Below are positions 1 to 11,011 of a stretch of DNA of 64,000 bases, piece by piece. Under the pieces are notes generated by a model, which had not been told where the DNA came from, ran no database searches, and saw only the letters and a program-made list of their open reading frames with translations. The translations under genes and the position numbers were made by a program. The stretch spans positions 91,226 to 155,225 of the forward strand of contig QANZ01054569.1 in NCBI GenBank assembly GCA_003254925.1, given 5' to 3'. The stretch is from Chamaecrista fasciculata. Lineage: Eukaryota; Streptophyta; Magnoliopsida; Fabales; Fabaceae. Within the stretch, counting starts at the first letter, position 1, and each line of letters starts with the position of its first letter.

Positions 1-1200
1 CTTATCAAAATTTTAGTTGGTTTTATTCTGTTTAAAACGGTCTAGTTATCATATTTTTTTTTTCTTTTATAAACTAATTATGCTAAATAAAAATCTTTTA
101 TATACTTTCTCTATCATGATTTATGACTATAGGAAATTTTTATTGTATTGATAATAAAAGAATACAACGATTTACATTGAGTTGTAGCACACCATATATA
201 CACAACAACAGAAGGAAATGGAATGCAATAGAAGCCAGCTCAGCTAACAAATATGAATAAATGGAATAAAGAATCATAAATGGTAATAACCGAATTCCTA
301 TACTAACAACTTTGGTGCCAGCTCACTACTCTTCATAATAGCTATATTCTTATCCCTATTAATGACTAGTTAAAGTAAAAATAATAATACATGTAATTAT
401 ATAAATAACATGCAAAAAAAAAAAAGAAAAAAAATTATCGATACTAGTATATGTACAAATTTCTCTTTTTATATAAGAGTCCAATTGGTAATTAGTAATT
501 ACCTCTTCACACATCTACTTTATTACACCAAAAGATTGTGCGGCTCTACTAATATTTCAAAGTACAAAATACTAAGAAAAACAAGAGTAAACAACTAAGT
601 ATGAAGGCTTCTAGAAGATTAGGTGAAGATACATCCTAAGGGGTAGCGAGTCATCCAACATTGGTTTGGAACTTTGAACTTTATTAAGAGTACTTAGTCA
701 AAAAGGTCAAAATCTCAAATTGGTCCCAAAAGTATGAAGTGAATTTCAAATTGGTCCTAAATGTTTAATTGTTTCATATTAATCTTCTTCTTTTTCTTCT
801 TCTTAATTGTTACAATGTTAAGAAAGGCAGAGATTATGTAGCCTATCTTATTCTCTTGGAATAATGCTTTCCATAGGCATCAAGTATGCTCCATATGGAG
901 AATTAGGAAGGAAGGAAGCATGCATCATGAGGCCTATATCTTATAGGTTTAGCATACAAGCAATGCAATTGTAAGGGAAGGAAGGAGGATCAAGATGAAG
1001 AAGATGAATGGGGTAATGGTGGTGCCTTGCTGAACAAACAATAAACACTATACAACTAAATCCTTAGCCAATGATATATCCAATGGTTGTTGCACTACAC
1101 TGTAATGGGTTGTTAATTGAACCTCAGGCGAAAAAAAAAAACAAAAGAGTAAGAGTTTCTCTCTGAGCGTCGTTGAGTTCCCCCGTAGAAAGAAATTCGG
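1..1200. other. Intergenic AT-rich DNA, no gene seen
   Basis: No convincing coding sequence. The short ORF near 410 begins in a lysine-rich A-run and has no recognisable domain. At about 690-780 there is one arm of the foldback repeat family seen repeatedly in this window (phrases of the type CAAATTGGTCCCA followed by CAAATTGGTCCTAAATG). I could not find its partner arm, so it looks like a solo or truncated copy. Confidence 0.5.
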
Positions 1201-1211
1201 ATAATTGTAGT

Positions 1212-1760
1212 ATGGCCTCATCATCATCGTCCAAACCAGAAAACAACGACAGGAACGAGGCACCAAAATGGCCTTCTCAGGGGATCACCAATGACGAAAT
1301 AGACGGTGTCCCATTGAGTCTTTTTCGAGTTCCTCTGGGATGATAACGCAGACGAGACGAGCGATGAACACTGAGTTCATGTACGCGTTTTCTCACCACT
1401 CTGGTAACTTTCTAGATCCGACTCCAACGTTGCCGATGGTGGAGCAATTTGGGGTGTTTCCGTCTCCGTCGACGTTATTGGAAGTGCTTCTAACTAACGG
1501 ATGATGCGTGTTTGATCATGCGTTTTCAAAACCGCGAAGTGGCGTGGAGGTGGACCTAGCATACATGGATCCCATGCTGCAGCTTTTTCAAATTCGATTA
1601 TGTTGACGCAACCACCACACCAACATCACCGTCACCAACAGAAAGCGTGACAACTCAGATTGGTTATTCCGAAGCAATGACTTCGGTTACGCCTCTGGAC
1701 GGGTACGCATCATTAGTATGTACCTGGCCACTCCCCCCCAATCCTGAAGGCCTTTATGGA
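1212..1760 (+). pseudogene. Possible relic of an unidentified plant protein gene
   Basis: This stretch is richer in GC than its surroundings and keeps protein-like phrases broken by stops and frame changes. A first phrase starts at 1212 with M-A-S-S-S-S-S-K and runs about 43 codons to a stop. A second phrase in another frame starts near 1365 (M-N-T-E-F-M-Y-A-F). A third, near 1605-1700, is rich in Thr, Pro and Ser. Together they resemble the low-complexity N-terminal part of a transcription factor, but no DNA-binding domain is visible and I cannot name the family. It could also be a gene piece carried by an element whose ends I did not find. Confidence 0.25.
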
Positions 1761-2356
1761 CTCATTTCCTATTCAAGAAATTGAGAGTATCAAATCAAAG
1801 AAATTTGGAGAAAATTTAGATAACATTGAGTGAGTAACACAAGGTGAAGTAGCGTGCTTTTTTTTTAGAACAAAGTAATAATTCGTTCCTTAAAATATCA
1901 CTGAATAAATAACTTGATCTTTAAAAGATTGAAATATACAATTTAGTCCCCTAAAAGATTAAAACAATATACTATTTAGTCCATAAAAAAGATTAATAAA
2001 TAAAGACCGTAAGTGATTTGTAAATTGCAATTTTATAGATCTGACCCATCGTAGAGAGAGGGAAAGCATACCTCTGTGAGACTTTTGACGAAGTGAGCAT
2101 TCCTTCATCATCAAAGCTCAATCTGTTACCCAAAAAAAAAAGCTCAACATGTTAAACTTCGAATCACATAATTTTTTTTTAAAGTTTGAAATAAAGGAAA
2201 AGGGATTGGCTAAAGAGTCACGAATCAGTGAGAGAACATATATTTTCTTTTATTTTCATAGATATTCAATTTTATTTTGTAGCAAAAATATTTTCACCAA
2301 AATTAATTGAAAATCTAAAAGAAAATATTTGATCGAAAGGCCGGTCAAAGGAAAGA

Positions 2357-2365
2357 TAAAAAATA
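2357..2365. repeat. Left 9-bp target-site duplication of the Pack-MULE
   Basis: TAAAAAATA immediately outside the left TIR, identical to the copy at 3414-3422. Confidence 0.8.
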
Positions 2366-3413
2366 GAGTAAATTACACAAAAGGGTCATGTGGTTTAGCC
2401 CGTTTTCAGATAGAGTCCCTGTGATTTAAAAAGTTTCAAATAAGGATCTGTGGTTTGCTCTGTTAACAAAAAGGGTCCTGAGGTCAAAATTTTGACGAAA
2501 ATTTTGGCTAAAATACTATTTTAAGACCCTAACTATTAATTTGTATGCATTTGACTCCCTATTTATATGAGAGGACTTTGACACAAAAAAAAAAAGTTTT
2601 GTAGTAATAAATGAAATTTCACCCTTAGTATCTCTCTCTCCCCTCAGTGTTTTCTTCGATCTAGAATCTAAAACTTCGATCTCTCCACCAAGCGTTTTCT
2701 TCGATCCACACTGAATCTGAAATTTCACCCTTAGGCTGGTAAGGCCGCCGCCGGCGGCAACAGAGGAAAGAAAGGCGGAAACAACCAGGGAAAAGCCAGG
2801 CAGCAGCAAGGGCAGGTCGGAGAGGGATCCACTCCTCAACAGATTCAGCAGCTTCAGCAACTGCAGCAGATGAAGGCTCTCCAAGATCTGAAACTGCCTC
2901 CTCATTTCAAACTACCCGTTGGCCCTAATCCGAACCTGAATCAGAGGGCTGTGAAGTTCAACCTGCCGAAGGAGGATGATGAGCTTTTCAACGATGACGA
3001 ACTGGATGACGACGACGATGAGGATGATGATGATTTGGAAGACGATGATGAGTTCGATGATGAGGATGAGATCGTGGAGGAGCCACCCCCGATCAGGATG
3101 AAGCCACCCCCCAATGCTATGGCGATGGCGAACATGATGGCAAGTATGCAACAGCAAGGCAAAGGCGGGGAAATCTGAATATGCATATGAATATGAATAT
3201 GAATATGAATATGATGAATAGGGAGTCAAATGCATACAAATTAATAGTTAGGGTTTTAAAATAGTATTTTAGCCAAAATTTTCGTCAAAATTTGAACCCC
3301 ATGATCCTTTTTGTTAACGGAGCAAACCACAGGTCCTTATTTGAAACTTTTTAAACCACAGGACCCTATCTGAAAACGAACCAAATTACATGACCCTTTT
3401 GTATGATTTACCC
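2366..3413 (+). mobile_element. Pack-MULE-like element carrying a HIPP gene fragment
   Basis: The element has long terminal inverted repeats, 2366-2563 and 3217-3413, about 90% alike by eye. They begin GAGTAAATTAC on the left and, read inward from the right, GGGTAAATCAT. It is flanked by a perfect 9-bp direct repeat TAAAAAATA at 2357-2365 and 3414-3422. Long TIRs plus a 9-bp target duplication are the signature of the Mutator/MULE superfamily. Between the TIRs lies a host-type coding fragment (2735-3178) and no transposase, so it fits the Pack-MULE definition: a non-autonomous MULE that has taken up host gene sequence. The element is 1048 bp long. The perfect duplication suggests a fairly recent insertion. 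Confidence 0.85.
2735..3178 (+). pseudogene. Captured fragment of a HIPP-type metal-binding protein gene
   Basis: An open frame of about 147 codons runs to a TGA at 3176-3178. Its order of features matches the middle and C-terminal low-complexity part of heavy-metal-associated isoprenylated plant proteins: a Gly/Lys/Asn/Gln-rich stretch, a QQIQQLQQLQQMKALQDLKL motif, a VKFNLP motif, a long Asp/Glu run, then a Met/Pro-rich tail. The N-terminal HMA domain with its CxxC metal site is missing, and the C-terminal CaaX prenylation motif is missing too (the frame ends GKGGEI). An ATG at 2870 could start a 102-aa acidic peptide. The segment begins just after a TTAG, which could be an old splice acceptor. 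Transcription is unknown. Confidence 0.7.
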
Positions 3414-3422
3414 TAAAAAATA
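3414..3422. repeat. Right 9-bp target-site duplication of the Pack-MULE
   Basis: TAAAAAATA immediately outside the right TIR, identical to the copy at 2357-2365. Confidence 0.8.
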
Positions 3423-3586
3423 AGAAAAAAAAAGTTGATTACTTAAAGTACTAAATTTTGATTCTTGAAATATCCAGATCTTACTCTTTAATTTGAGATC
3501 AAAATATTCATTTGAATCATATGGTTTAGTATTTTAGTATATAAAGCAACAAAGATAATCTAAAAGAATTTATAAATTAGAGATAT

Positions 3587-3692
3587 AATCGATTTCAATA
3601 CCTTTGGTATATCATTGATTTGATCTACAGAAACCATATTCATCATTTCTGGATTAGCTTCATCAATGTCTTCATCTTGATCACAACCTTCC
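3587..3692 (-). other. Possible orphan first exon (low support)
   Basis: On the minus strand an ATG at 3692 opens a short acidic frame (M-E-G-C-D-Q-D-E-D-I-D-E-A) that runs into CCAAAG|GTATTG, which reads like a splice donor. Upstream of the ATG is an AAACCCTAG-type leader. No following exon could be found on the low-coordinate side, where the Pack-MULE lies. It may be the 5' end of a gene cut off by rearrangement, or chance. Confidence 0.2.
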
Positions 3693-3803
3693 ATGGCTAT
3701 TATTCTTCTAAATCTCTCAAAGCTAATTAGAAGAAACCCTAGATTTTGTAGAAGGGGTTGGCGGCTCACAAATCATTAAACTTGTAATTTGGTCTTTTTA
3801 AAT

Positions 3804-4394
3804 GAGAGTGAAACACGATAAAAATGCTTGATCTTATCTTCCCCTGCCACATGTAGCATAATTATTGGCTGAAAATCCACAAAATCCTATCCCATAATTG
3901 AATTTCCTTGTCCGCAACTCGCTCCACGTGAAAGTGACTTGCGAACATCTGGAAAGTGCCCAAAATAAAATATCTACTAATCTACTCAAAAAACTCGGAA
4001 ATACAATATCTAAGTTCTACTTTTTTAGGATTTTTTTACCATAATATATTTTAAAAATTTAATATTTACTAAATTATATTTATATATTTATTTTAAAAAT
4101 TTTACTAATATATATATTTTTTTTGCGGGACAATTTTTTTAAATTATCTGCAAGTCGCTACCACGTGGAGCGACTTGCGGCAAGCTTTTTTGCACTCAAG
4201 TCGCTCCACGTGGCAACGACTTGCGACAATTTTAGGCAATTTTCTGATGTTCGCAAGTCGTTGCCAGGTGGAGTGCAACGACTTGCGAACAAGGAAATTC
4301 TGTTATGGGATAGGATTTTGTGGATTCTCGTCCAATAGTTATGCTACATGTGGCGGGGGAATATCAAATCAAGCGTTTTAACCGTGTTTCACTC
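3804..4394. mobile_element. Foldback/TIR element with internal CAAGTCG repeats
   Basis: The outer arms, about 3806-3950 and 4252-4394, are inverted copies. They share GAGTGAAACACG, GCCACATGTAGCATAA and ATCCACAAAATCCTATCCCA. Inside are several copies, in both orientations, of a CAAGTCG...CACGTGG unit that is itself near-palindromic and contains a G-box-like CACGTG core. No coding capacity and no transposase. I could not settle a target-site duplication, so the superfamily is open (MULE-type MITE or Foldback). Confidence 0.6.
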
Positions 4395-4554
4395 TATTTT
4401 CTCTCAATTTCTCACATTTCTCACACTCCCAACCCTCAACAAACCCTATCTCTTTCACTTCCACTTCAGGCAAAACTCTTGGAGGATAATAAGGGTAAAT
4501 TACAGACTACATGTGAACGCCCGATTTTGTCCGAGCGTCTTTATCAATAAATAA

Positions 4555-5214
4555 AGGCAAAAGATTTGTTGGTGCCCCTAACGTTTGGGGTCAGTTTCAG
4601 TTATGCCCTTAACGTTTGTTTTGTGTCAGTTATGCCACCAACGTTTCACATTGTTGTCAATTATACCCTAACCTCAATTTTTTTGGGCCAAAGTCCTATT
4701 TTGGTCTCTCAAGTTTGCTCAAAGTTCTGTTTTGGTCCCTCAAGTCTCCGACGAACTTCTTAGCGAGATACACAGCGGCCCCAATGACTACGAAAACTCA
4801 TAATGCAAGGTTTTTTGACCTTCTGAGTTCAATGGCAACCTGCATTTTGCGAACAAATGACTGGAAATATGATTTTCAGTGATTGTGTAAATTTTTCAAT
4901 GGCTTGCTAGTCATTTTTTTGCAAAATGGAAGTCGTCATTGAACTCAAGAGGTCAAAAAACTTTGAATTAGGAGTTTTCATAGTCATCGGAGTCGCCGTA
5001 TATCTAGCCGAAAAGTTCACCGGAGACTTGAGGGACCAAAACGGAACTTTGACCAAATTGAAGGACCAAAATAGGACTTAGCCCAAAAAAATTGAGGTTA
5101 GGGTATAATTGACAACAATGTGAAACGTTGGGGGCATATTTGATACAAAACAAACGTTGGGGGCATAATTGAAACTGACCCCAAACGTTAGGGGCACCAA
5201 AAGTCCTTTTACCT
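4555..5214. mobile_element. TIR element (MULE/MITE-like), about 660 bp
   Basis: Terminal arms of roughly 200 bp are inverted copies. The outer end reads AAGGCAAAAG on the left and, on the opposite strand, AAGGTAAAAG on the right, followed by TTGGTGCCCCTAACGTTTGG in both arms. The arms carry repeated GGTCCCTCAAG-type and AACGTTTG motifs. The centre (about 4750-5030) is also partly inverted. No ORF of note and no clear target duplication. Confidence 0.6.
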
Positions 5215-5424
5215 TAATTATTTTATCCTTAATTGCTAAACTTAACGTCAACCAAATTTACTATCATATCAAAATTGTCACTAAATTTTATTTAATATAT
5301 TTAATAAAAGAACCAAATTAATTATAATTTCATATTTCAATAACTAAATCTTATAAATTTTTCTTTTCAGTGACTTAATTTTTCAGTTTATCATCTTTGA
5401 AAGACTATCATTAATTTACTCAAT

Positions 5425-5935
5425 AATATATAAACAACAACAACAATCAAAGCCTTTTTCCACTAGGTGGGGTTGGCTATATGGATCAACTGACGTCAAC
5501 ATGTTCTATCATTGCACATGTCAACTGTAAGGTTATTGATAGATAAATCTTTCCGGATAGTTTCTTGGATAGTTTTCTTTGGTCTTCCCCTTCCCCGTAT
5601 TATAGGATTTTCTATCATTTGGTCCTTTAAAGGTCTTCTTTGCACATGCTCAAACCACCTAAGGCATGTTTCGACCAATTTCTCGACGAGGATGTGGGAA
5701 CCCTTGTATATTTAACACTGCATCCGGGCGTTGATACAGCGACCTACACTTGAGCCATGCAGCGTGTTGCTTACGAGAACGACCTAGCAGAAACACATTC
5801 ACGTCGTTGATTCATAGTCATGAGAGATACGACAAATGTTTTACGTTGGTTGTCGCATGCCTAACACAACCCTCCACTTTTAACGGGCTTGGGATCGTCA
5901 ATGTAAACATAAGCAAAGATAGGCAAAGTTACTGA
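5425..5935 (-). mobile_element. Fragment of an RTE-type LINE (3' end)
   Basis: On the minus strand, 5496-5678 encodes a piece with the motifs LRWFEHVQRRP and RGRGRPKKT, typical of the extreme C-terminus of plant RTE-clade LINE ORFs. The flanking DNA contains the familiar RTE tail phrase seen on the plus strand as CCACTAGGTGGGGTTGGCTA. The higher-coordinate part (about 5700-5935) holds further broken sequence of the same sort. Everything upstream in the LINE is missing, so this is a 5'-truncated, inactive copy. Confidence 0.6.
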
Positions 5936-6200
5936 ATAATATATAAACATGTCAATAATAAATTCTACTGATAATTGAATTGGGCATGGTTCTATATCCC
6001 TTCATGTATATCCCTTCATGATGACTTGGTTTACAAACTTTTACGTTTGCTTATGCGATAATGGTGAACTTCTAGGGATCCAATCATCCAATTAGAAGTG
6101 GAGTGGGATAGAAATATGGAAAACATGAAAGCAACAAAAGTAAAACATCTCAAATATACAATGCAAATGAATGCCTTTACATGCATCACTCTTTTATCCT

Positions 6201-8213
6201 CTATGTTGAGTGATCCACTAGATTTACACGTTTAAGCTTGTTAAGAACATCTTCAAATGCTTGTTCTGCAATCCTGGAATGGTCATGTGATTTCCTACCT
6301 TCTTCCACAACCTGCACTATGCGTCTATATAAATGGTCATACCTATGAACTGGGTTATCAATATCAATGCCATTAGAGTTGTGATTAATAACATAACTTC
6401 GCTTCATATCTTTTCTCCATCTTGAAAGAATGTATTGAGGTGGGATCTCTTCTATGCCATTTTGGTTTAAGATGGATAGTGCATGCCTGCACAAGTAACC
6501 TTGGAAGTTGAATAAACCACAAATGCAAAAGACCTCCATTTCAGATCCATTGAAATACACCTCAAAATCTCTTGTTACTCTCTGATTTCCCTCAAGTTCT
6601 ACTTGTTCTTTGATGATGTATGAGACGGCTGGACCATCGATATTTATCTGTCTGATGCTTAAACAGGAGTACATTCCTTCAACTTCTTTCTCAAACATTC
6701 TTAATAGTTCATATGTGTATAATTTTGAAATTTGCAGCTCAAAGTAACACCTTGGCTTTTGCATAAAGCTTGAATTTTTCGAGTCCAAATCTGCCAAAGC
6801 CTCATGCTGCCACTTTGTCTGCAATGTATGGTCATATTTTTCCAAAAATTCTTGTAGAGAAGTTTGCTTGTTAAGGAAGCCTTCAAAAAACAATGATACA
6901 TCATCATTTGGTTGTGTTGGAAACATTCCTGCCAAGAAAATATCCTTCAGATAAGCTGGAACCCAACGTTTCCTATCGTCGTATAATGCTTGAAGCCACT
7001 CGTGACCTCTAATTTCATATCGCAGCATCATGTTCTCCCAAGCTGCCTCAAATTCCTCAGCCCTCAGAGAGTAATAAACTGCTCTGTTCAAGGCCACTTT
7101 AACTGCTTCATATTCCGGCAAAACCCCCAATTTTTCTGGAATTTTGTGTATAATATTGCACAAGGAAAGACAGTGAGAAGCTCTTGGGAAAACATCAGCA
7201 ACCGCAGTTTGCAAGATTCCACATTGGTCAGTAATGATAACTTGTGGAGGGCGTCCTAAGATACACGTAAGCCATGCCCTGAAAAGCCATGTATATGATT
7301 CAATGGTTTCACCAGCAAGCAATCCACAACCAAAGAGAATAGATTGTTTATGGTGATTTACTCCGAGAAACAGAACAAGTGGAACTTCATACTCACTTGT
7401 CAAACATGTGGTATCAATCACGACTACATCACCAAAATGATTGTATGCTACTCTGAACCTTGCATTGGCCCAAAATAAATTCCTCAAGCATCCCTTCTCA
7501 TTGATATCCAAAACATAGAAAAAGTGTGGATCTATTAATTGCAAGTGACTAAAAAAATTTAGAATTGCTTCAGTGTCACCTTTCTTTAGCTTCAATTGGT
7601 TGGAGTAGACAGCTTTGCTTTTGGGCTCTCCTTCATCAACGTCTACACTTCCATTAGACCCAGCATCAACCATCACTGTTCGGAACAGCCTAATTTTCTG
7701 AACTTCTTCAGAGCTAGTTAATTCCAATGTTCTTTTGCTTCCCAAACCTAGGTGTTTATGGGATTTGTAAAATTTTCCACTTGTCGGGTTAATCAAGTGA
7801 TTGTGCTCAAGCTCAACTTCTATGATTCTCCACCTTTTGGAATCCATCAATCTGAACTTTATCATTGCCGGACAACCCGTTCTTGTTTCAGGTCTTGGGC
7901 GACTTGCTTCACTTTTTTTCTTGAACCCAGCACTACTGCAGCTGAGTTTCCCTCTGTATCGTTCTTTACTCTTTCTATACCAAGTATTACTTACTCTAAC
8001 CCCAAATCCTTGATCCTTGGCATAGCAATTGTAGAAGTAATATACATCCTCATAAGTCTCAAATTCCATTCCTACAGCAGGAGGAAGAGGGTTCTCTCCT
8101 TGGATTATGCCAGTTTGATTGACAAGATCTGCCATTCCGCTGTCCCCCTCAATCTCAAATCCATCAGCATCATCATCCACTACTTGCTCACTGTTGAGAG
8201 AAACTTCATCCAT
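6201..8213 (-). CDS. FAR1-RELATED SEQUENCE protein, FRS6/FRS8-like (670 aa)
   Basis: This is a plant transcription factor domesticated from a MULE transposase. I chose the ATG at 8213 because it directly follows a good splice acceptor (TCTGTCAG); the longer open frame upstream reads intron. Domains: an acidic N-terminus; a FAR1 DNA-binding zinc-finger domain at about residues 45-143 (C92, C114, H137, H139 visible); a MULE transposase core at about 230-400, with two DDE-type aspartates still present (D267 in VVIDTTC, D329 in IITDQ); and a SWIM zinc finger (C563, C565, C575, H577). FHY3/FAR1-family proteins are nuclear and act in phytochrome signalling; Arabidopsis FRS6 and FRS8 have been linked to flowering time. 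A paralogue lies 7 kb away in the same orientation. A coding first exon like the paralogue's was not found; the leader may start near 11.1 kb. Confidence 0.88.
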   Translation of the reverse strand: MDEVSLNSEQVVDDDADGFEIEGDSGMADLVNQTGIIQGENPLPPAVGMEFETYEDVYYFYNCYAKDQGFGVRVSNTWYRKSKERYRGKLSCSSAGFKKKSEASRPRPETRTGCPAMIKFRLMDSKRWRIIEVELEHNHLINPTSGKFYKSHKHLGLGSKRTLELTSSEEVQKIRLFRTVMVDAGSNGSVDVDEGEPKSKAVYSNQLKLKKGDTEAILNFFSHLQLIDPHFFYVLDINEKGCLRNLFWANARFRVAYNHFGDVVVIDTTCLTSEYEVPLVLFLGVNHHKQSILFGCGLLAGETIESYTWLFRAWLTCILGRPPQVIITDQCGILQTAVADVFPRASHCLSLCNIIHKIPEKLGVLPEYEAVKVALNRAVYYSLRAEEFEAAWENMMLRYEIRGHEWLQALYDDRKRWVPAYLKDIFLAGMFPTQPNDDVSLFFEGFLNKQTSLQEFLEKYDHTLQTKWQHEALADLDSKNSSFMQKPRCYFELQISKLYTYELLRMFEKEVEGMYSCLSIRQINIDGPAVSYIIKEQVELEGNQRVTRDFEVYFNGSEMEVFCICGLFNFQGYLCRHALSILNQNGIEEIPPQYILSRWRKDMKRSYVINHNSNGIDIDNPVHRYDHLYRRIVQVVEEGRKSHDHSRIAEQAFEDVLNKLKRVNLVDHST

Positions 8214-11011
8214 CTGACAGATTAAAGCAAGAACCAGTTCAGAACAAATATAAGTAACAATATTTTTAAGAAAAAAAAATGATAACACTTAAGAATATGA
8301 GAACAAACCCATTTGTCAATTAATATATTCCTGAAGACTCCATTTTGGACAATGATCCTCAATTATGTCCAAAGCCACAAACAGATTGCATTGAATCTAG
8401 TGTCTCTACTGCTTAGAAAATTGGAATTATTCAGATATGGACAATGAATATTATCTTTTGGCATCCTTCAAAGGTATTTTTTTTACCAATGCACAAATAC
8501 ATGAGGTTAAATGCAATTTGAAAGACATTTTTCTCAAAGTTTACTAACAGAGTACCAGTAGCATTATCCATTACTTGAAGTAACACACATGAAGTGTCAT
8601 TGCATCTTGAAAGGAGATATGTATTAAATGCCAATCAAGCGTAGCAGTAGCAGCATCCCACATACATTGTCAAAGTCAGAGGATTTAACTCATTATTATT
8701 TGATGACTTGAACTATGCCAGTCAGTTAATGACGAAGTCACTAATCCAATAAGAAAAGGTTATGATGTGAATATTTAACTAGATCAATAAAGCATAGAAC
8801 TGCAATAATCTAATTCATGATAACCAATTACATCTTTCCTTTTGTCCCTGCATGAACTCAATTCAAACAAACAGCTTCTTCTTTATTTATTTACTTATTT
8901 CATCTTGAATGAGAAATTCTTCTCAGGCCAGTTAGAGAAAGCTAGTATAAATCCTGAGTCATGGTGTATGTAAAACAGAGTGGTAAATTTTCAGACTCAA
9001 TTACGTTTAGAATTATCAGAAAGTAAGGGAAAAGAAGTACAGGTCTTGGTTTTGTATACTCTTAATATATCTGACACATGATAAGAGCCTTATGTTCATT
9101 GAAATACCAGTCTCAGGGCTTCATCTGTAATCATGACAGTTCAAAAAAGGAAGAAAACCAAAAGCATCAATTACCTAGCAACAGTAACCACAAAGGAAAG
9201 ACTGATGCAAAGTGTATCTAACTATCTATGTCAACTTCATGAAATTCCAAACTACCCAGATTCCTTCATCAGTTACTAAATGGCCTGTAGTGCGACTGAC
9301 CAGAAAAATTATAACATTTTACAGCGTAGCAGAACTCAAAGGACAAAGTTTTACCTCCAAGGGAGCTCTTAAATGCATAATAAGACTTGCCAGCAAACTA
9401 ACTTTCTTCAGTCCATATAAAAAAAAAAAAAAAAAAAANAAAAAAAAAAAAAAAAAAAAAACTTTCTTCAGAGTCCATCAAAACCAATAAACTCCTACTC
9501 CATTCTAGCACATTAGTTTCATATGATATGGCAATACCACCTTTTCACCCTGACCATGTACAAAGCAGACCAATTTGGGACATGAATCTACTTAGTTTCG
9601 TCCCTTTCAATACAACCTACTATAATGCCTCCCTATCTTCTGTAATGATATCAAGGAGATTTAAATTTATTTTCACATGTAAAAGAAAGCTTGTACCATT
9701 TGTCCTAAGTGCAACATCAGAACTAAAAAACTAGTAACTGAACCCCATCCCCACCCCCAAACTATCTAATTTTAAACAATATTTTGTAGCCAATTCCAAG
9801 ATAACTTTAATTGTTAATTTGGCAATCCAATTTTCTATTTATTAGCTAATCACAAGGAATGGAAAAACAATGTCAATATCAGAGGCATCTAATAATTGAC
9901 CTTTATCTGAATACTCTGATTGAGAGACATCAATGCTTTCATTAAATGATTATATTCATTGAATAATTGACAACTGACACAATCCCTCACATAGAAGAGT
10001 TCTTTCATCCCAAAAGCTATGTCGAATGGAGGCAATATTGTCTATCCAAATGTTGGTGGATTATGCTATACATCTATGCAGTCAATTAATCCCCCATGAA
10101 CTATGTCGTACAATATATTCAAGTCTGTCAATACAGCATTTTTGAAATCATCATTTCAAATTATCATAGTTAAACTACAAAAACCAAAGCTTAGGTTCAA
10201 CAAAAGAGATCTGTCCGGAACTCCATTCTATAATGATCCTGAATATCACCTTTGGACTTCATACTTGATAATTGAGAATTGCCCTTCCACCTCAAGATAG
10301 AAATCAACACAATTTTCGAAACCAAAAGATATAACAGCACAAAATCAAACAATAATGACACGACTCCTTTTTTTTTTTTTTCTTTTTTGAGTACACCACT
10401 TCTCTACTGGTAATGACAACCCTTGTTAGCATGAACTTCTGACGTATAAACTTTTACTAGTGCCTTTTAAACTCCTTCACTGCACACTGAACTCAAGTGC
10501 AAAGTATTTGCAAATTGAGGCAGCGCATAAAGAGGTTCTAAGAGAAGTCTCATTTTATACGTCTTATCTCTGGAGGGATTGTGGCGAATAGACATTACAT
10601 AAATGCAAGTTTAGACTATGTGATTCATATACAGTTATTACTTTTTATCCCTACAGAATTTGGTTATCATTGAACACATTCCATTTTGTTCATGTGCACA
10701 GGAAGAAAATGCGAAGTTGCAAACACACCATAGTCAAATTTGGTTGTAAATCATATAAATAAAGGCTCAATCACATTCACATATATCAAAGCACTTAAAT
10801 TTCTCTCAACGTAATGTTAAGAGAAAAAGAATTGTGTTAAACAGGTAGAAAACCATCCAATTGACCGTTACACAGTATAGATATCAGCCAAAAATGCACG
10901 ATTAGAACATTTTCTAACTGAAATTGCGAAGTAAGCCTACTAGTTGAACCAAGCCTAGTCAAACTGGTAGCAGTAAAGTATCGAACAATATATTTGAGAG
11001 AAAGATCTTAC
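8214..11011 (-). other. Probable 5' UTR intron of the first FRS gene
   Basis: No coding exon was seen in this 2.8-kb stretch on either strand. It is bounded by an acceptor at 8214-8215 and a possible donor (ACA|GTAAGATC on the minus strand) at 11010-11011. It contains A-rich tracts, including the 9420-9460 homopolymer with an embedded N at 9439. The assignment as an intron depends on the leader exon proposed next to it. Confidence 0.4.
9402..9478. other. Probable assembly join: A-tract with a single N
   Basis: ACTTTCTTCAGTCCAT lies before, and ACTTTCTTCAGAGTCCAT after, a long A run broken by one N at 9439. The duplicated flank around a lone N looks like two contig ends overlapping rather than biology. 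Confidence 0.6.

Noticed and set aside
2912-3235. Ser-rich and Tyr-rich minus-strand ORFs
   Set aside because: They are antisense readings of the Asp/Glu-coding run and the GAATAT repeat of the captured HIPP fragment.
8213-8288. Upstream Met of the first FRS open frame (8288) as the start
   Set aside because: The stretch 8214-8288 is T-rich on the coding strand and ends in a splice acceptor; the paralogue has its intron at the same place.
9212-9490. ORF with a long Lys run
   Set aside because: It is produced by the A-tract and single N at a probable contig join.
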